Assembly: GCF_000302455.1 (NCBI RefSeq)
Contig: NZ_AMPO01000006.1
Location: 1-64,000 of the forward strand
Direction of reading: 5' to 3'
DNA length: 64,000 nt
DNA from: Methanobacterium formicicum DSM 3637
Lineage (GTDB): Archaea > Methanobacteriota > Methanobacteria > Methanobacteriales > Methanobacteriaceae
Positions 63,029 to 64,000 of this stretch are shown one piece after another. The notes under the pieces are model-generated. The model was not told where the DNA came from. It worked only from the letters and a program-made list of their open reading frames with translations, and did no database searches. Every line of letters begins with the position of its first letter. Position 1 is the stretch's first letter. A program made the position numbers and the translations under genes.

Positions 63029-63151
63029 TATTTTCCTAATTTAGGTCTATTATTAAATTTATTCGTGATTAAATGGCTTTATTAATCTTATTTTTAAATT
63101 ATGGATAAATAAAATAAATTTATTTAAAAAAAATGAAAAATTAGAATCTGT

Positions 63152-63580
63152 TCAGTGGTTGGATTCTTTGGGGAATTTCCTTTGGAGAGGTCCTTCTGAT
63201 TTTATGGTATTACTGAATTCTTTCATTGTTTTCTGGAACTTTTCACCCTCAGAGGCTGAGATCCATTCAAAACGGAACCTTTCTTTATCAATACCAAATT
63301 CTGGCAGGAGATCTTCAATCATTTTAGCCCTTCGTTTCCATTTGTAGTTCCCTGCATCGTAGTGACAGTCGCCCATATGACAGCCTCCTACAAAAACACC
63401 ATCTGCTCCCTCTTTGAATGCTTTGAGTATCATTGATGGGTTGATTCTACCGGAGCACATCACCCGTAAAATTCTGACATTAGGTGGGTACTGCATTCGG
63501 GCAGTACCTGCAGTGTCTGCACCTCCGTAACAACACCAGTTACAACAAAATCCCAATATTTTTGGATCATTTTCAGACAT
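63152..63580 (-). CDS. mvhD: MvhD-like iron-sulfur electron carrier
   Basis: A 142-residue protein: LGFCCNWCCYGGADTAG, RVMCSGRINPSMILKAFKEG, GVFVGGCHMGDCHYDAGNYK and the C-terminal helix pattern of MvhD, the [2Fe-2S] subunit that links MvhAG hydrogenase or formate dehydrogenase to heterodisulfide reductase. All cysteines expected are present. I chose ATG 63580 behind AAGGTGATAATA. It follows fdhB on the same strand, a pairing seen for formate-dependent complexes. Confidence 0.93.
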   Translation of the reverse strand: MSENDPKILGFCCNWCCYGGADTAGTARMQYPPNVRILRVMCSGRINPSMILKAFKEGADGVFVGGCHMGDCHYDAGNYKWKRRAKMIEDLLPEFGIDKERFRFEWISASEGEKFQKTMKEFSNTIKSEGPLQRKFPKESNH

Positions 63581-63677
63581 TATTATCACCTTAATTTTAA
63601 TTTTCAGCTCTTAAAGATTCCTCTTAAAGATTCAACATATTTTAATCCAATTTATGAACTTTCAAATGCTTTCATTT

Positions 63678-64000
63678 TTATTCCTTTTCTGGACTGTACA
63701 GTGGGGGTAATTCTTCACTCACACCAGCTACGAATCCAGTTTCACCTTTGTACTTTTTCTGCATTCTGTGATAGATTCGAGCCAGTGGGATCTCCATGGG
63801 ACACACATCCTCGCACTGTCCACAGTTTACACAGCTGAAACTCATATGGGACAATCTAACTCCCTGGAAAGTGAGTGGATCTGGTGTTATTTCATTTTCA
63901 TCAGCATAGAAATCTTTTTCAAGGTCACATTCTTTACAGAAACACAGTGGACACACATCCCGACAGGCATAGCATTTTATGCACCGGTTCCAGTATTCAT
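63678..64000 (-). CDS. fdhB: Formate dehydrogenase beta subunit, C-terminal part (partial)
   Basis: Open to the window edge; the last 107 residues are visible. Two 4Fe-4S ferredoxin-type groups (CIKCYACRDVCPLC and CVNCGQCEDVCP) and DPLTFQGVRLSHMSFS match the C-terminal end of FdhB, the F420-reducing subunit of methanogen formate dehydrogenase. The rest lies beyond 64000. Its position next to mvhD supports this over an FrhB-type hydrogenase subunit. Confidence 0.8.
   Translation of the reverse strand, partial: EYWNRCIKCYACRDVCPLCFCKECDLEKDFYADENEITPDPLTFQGVRLSHMSFSCVNCGQCEDVCPMEIPLARIYHRMQKKYKGETGFVAGVSEELPPLYSPEKE

Overview
The window is a piece of a methanogen chromosome of the order Methanobacteriales, most like Methanobacterium. 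The evidence is an archaeal exosome/proteasome gene cluster, F420-dependent enzymes (sulfite reductase, formate dehydrogenase beta subunit), the hydrogenase-cofactor gene hcgG with an hmdII paralog, an MvhD homolog, GGTGA/GGAGG-type ribosome sites, AT-rich spacers and TATA-type promoters. No rRNA, tRNA or CRISPR array was recognised.

Layout. 1-4 kb: a GyrI-like protein, a frameshifted GNAT/YoaP acetyltransferase and a 7TM-PAS-PAS histidine kinase. 4-13 kb (+): the conserved archaeal information-processing cluster: L15e, a COG1325 RNA-binding protein, RNase P subunits Rpp30 and Pop5, proteasome alpha, SBDS, exosome Rrp4/Rrp41/Rrp42, L37Ae, RNA polymerase subunit P, Brix, KEOPS Pcc1, prefoldin beta and a DUF3194 protein. 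Several spacers in it hold degenerate short tandem repeats. 13-15.6 kb: a PadR regulator coupled to an F420-dependent sulfite reductase carrying an extra N-terminal HAAS domain, an unusual fusion. 15.6-18.1 kb (-): a MacB-like ABC pair (ATPase frameshifted), an XRE regulator and a membrane protein.

18-32.7 kb is an accessory island. It holds at least six decayed 3' ends of one tyrosine-recombinase family, all on the minus strand, a decayed second copy of the padR-fsr tails, and cargo: a COG4280-type membrane protein behind a 37-codon truncated histone, three HXXEE membrane proteins, a DrrAB-type exporter, DUF488, an alkyl sulfatase, a His-rich membrane protein and DUF1801. The integrase scars look like boundaries of successively inserted cassettes.

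32.8-43.8 kb: small regulator/effector modules: Imm5-like protein, ZIP transporter, GMC-type oxidoreductase, HxlR with a PPOX-fold protein, TrmB with an MFS exporter, a MATE exporter with a MarR regulator and palindromic operators, a PAS histidine kinase and a Tam-like methyltransferase. 44-54 kb: an Ig-like/calcineurin phosphoesterase, a split GshF-like glutathione pathway (GshA-like ligase plus ATP-grasp protein), an unknown protein, and an operon of a DUF4004 regulator, two bactofilins and an ABC-2 exporter. 54-59.9 kb: ArsR regulator, bacterial-type LonA, a frameshifted TPR protein, a YkuE-like phosphoesterase with an altered active-site motif, and a small unknown protein. 60-64 kb (-): fdhB (partial), mvhD, hmdII and hcgG, linking formate/hydrogen electron flow with [Fe]-hydrogenase cofactor chemistry.

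The most notable observations are the PadR/HAAS-sulfite-reductase fusion with a decayed sibling, the integrase-scar cassette island with its truncated histone, and the bactofilin/exporter operon. Family names are assigned by reading the proteins, not by database search.
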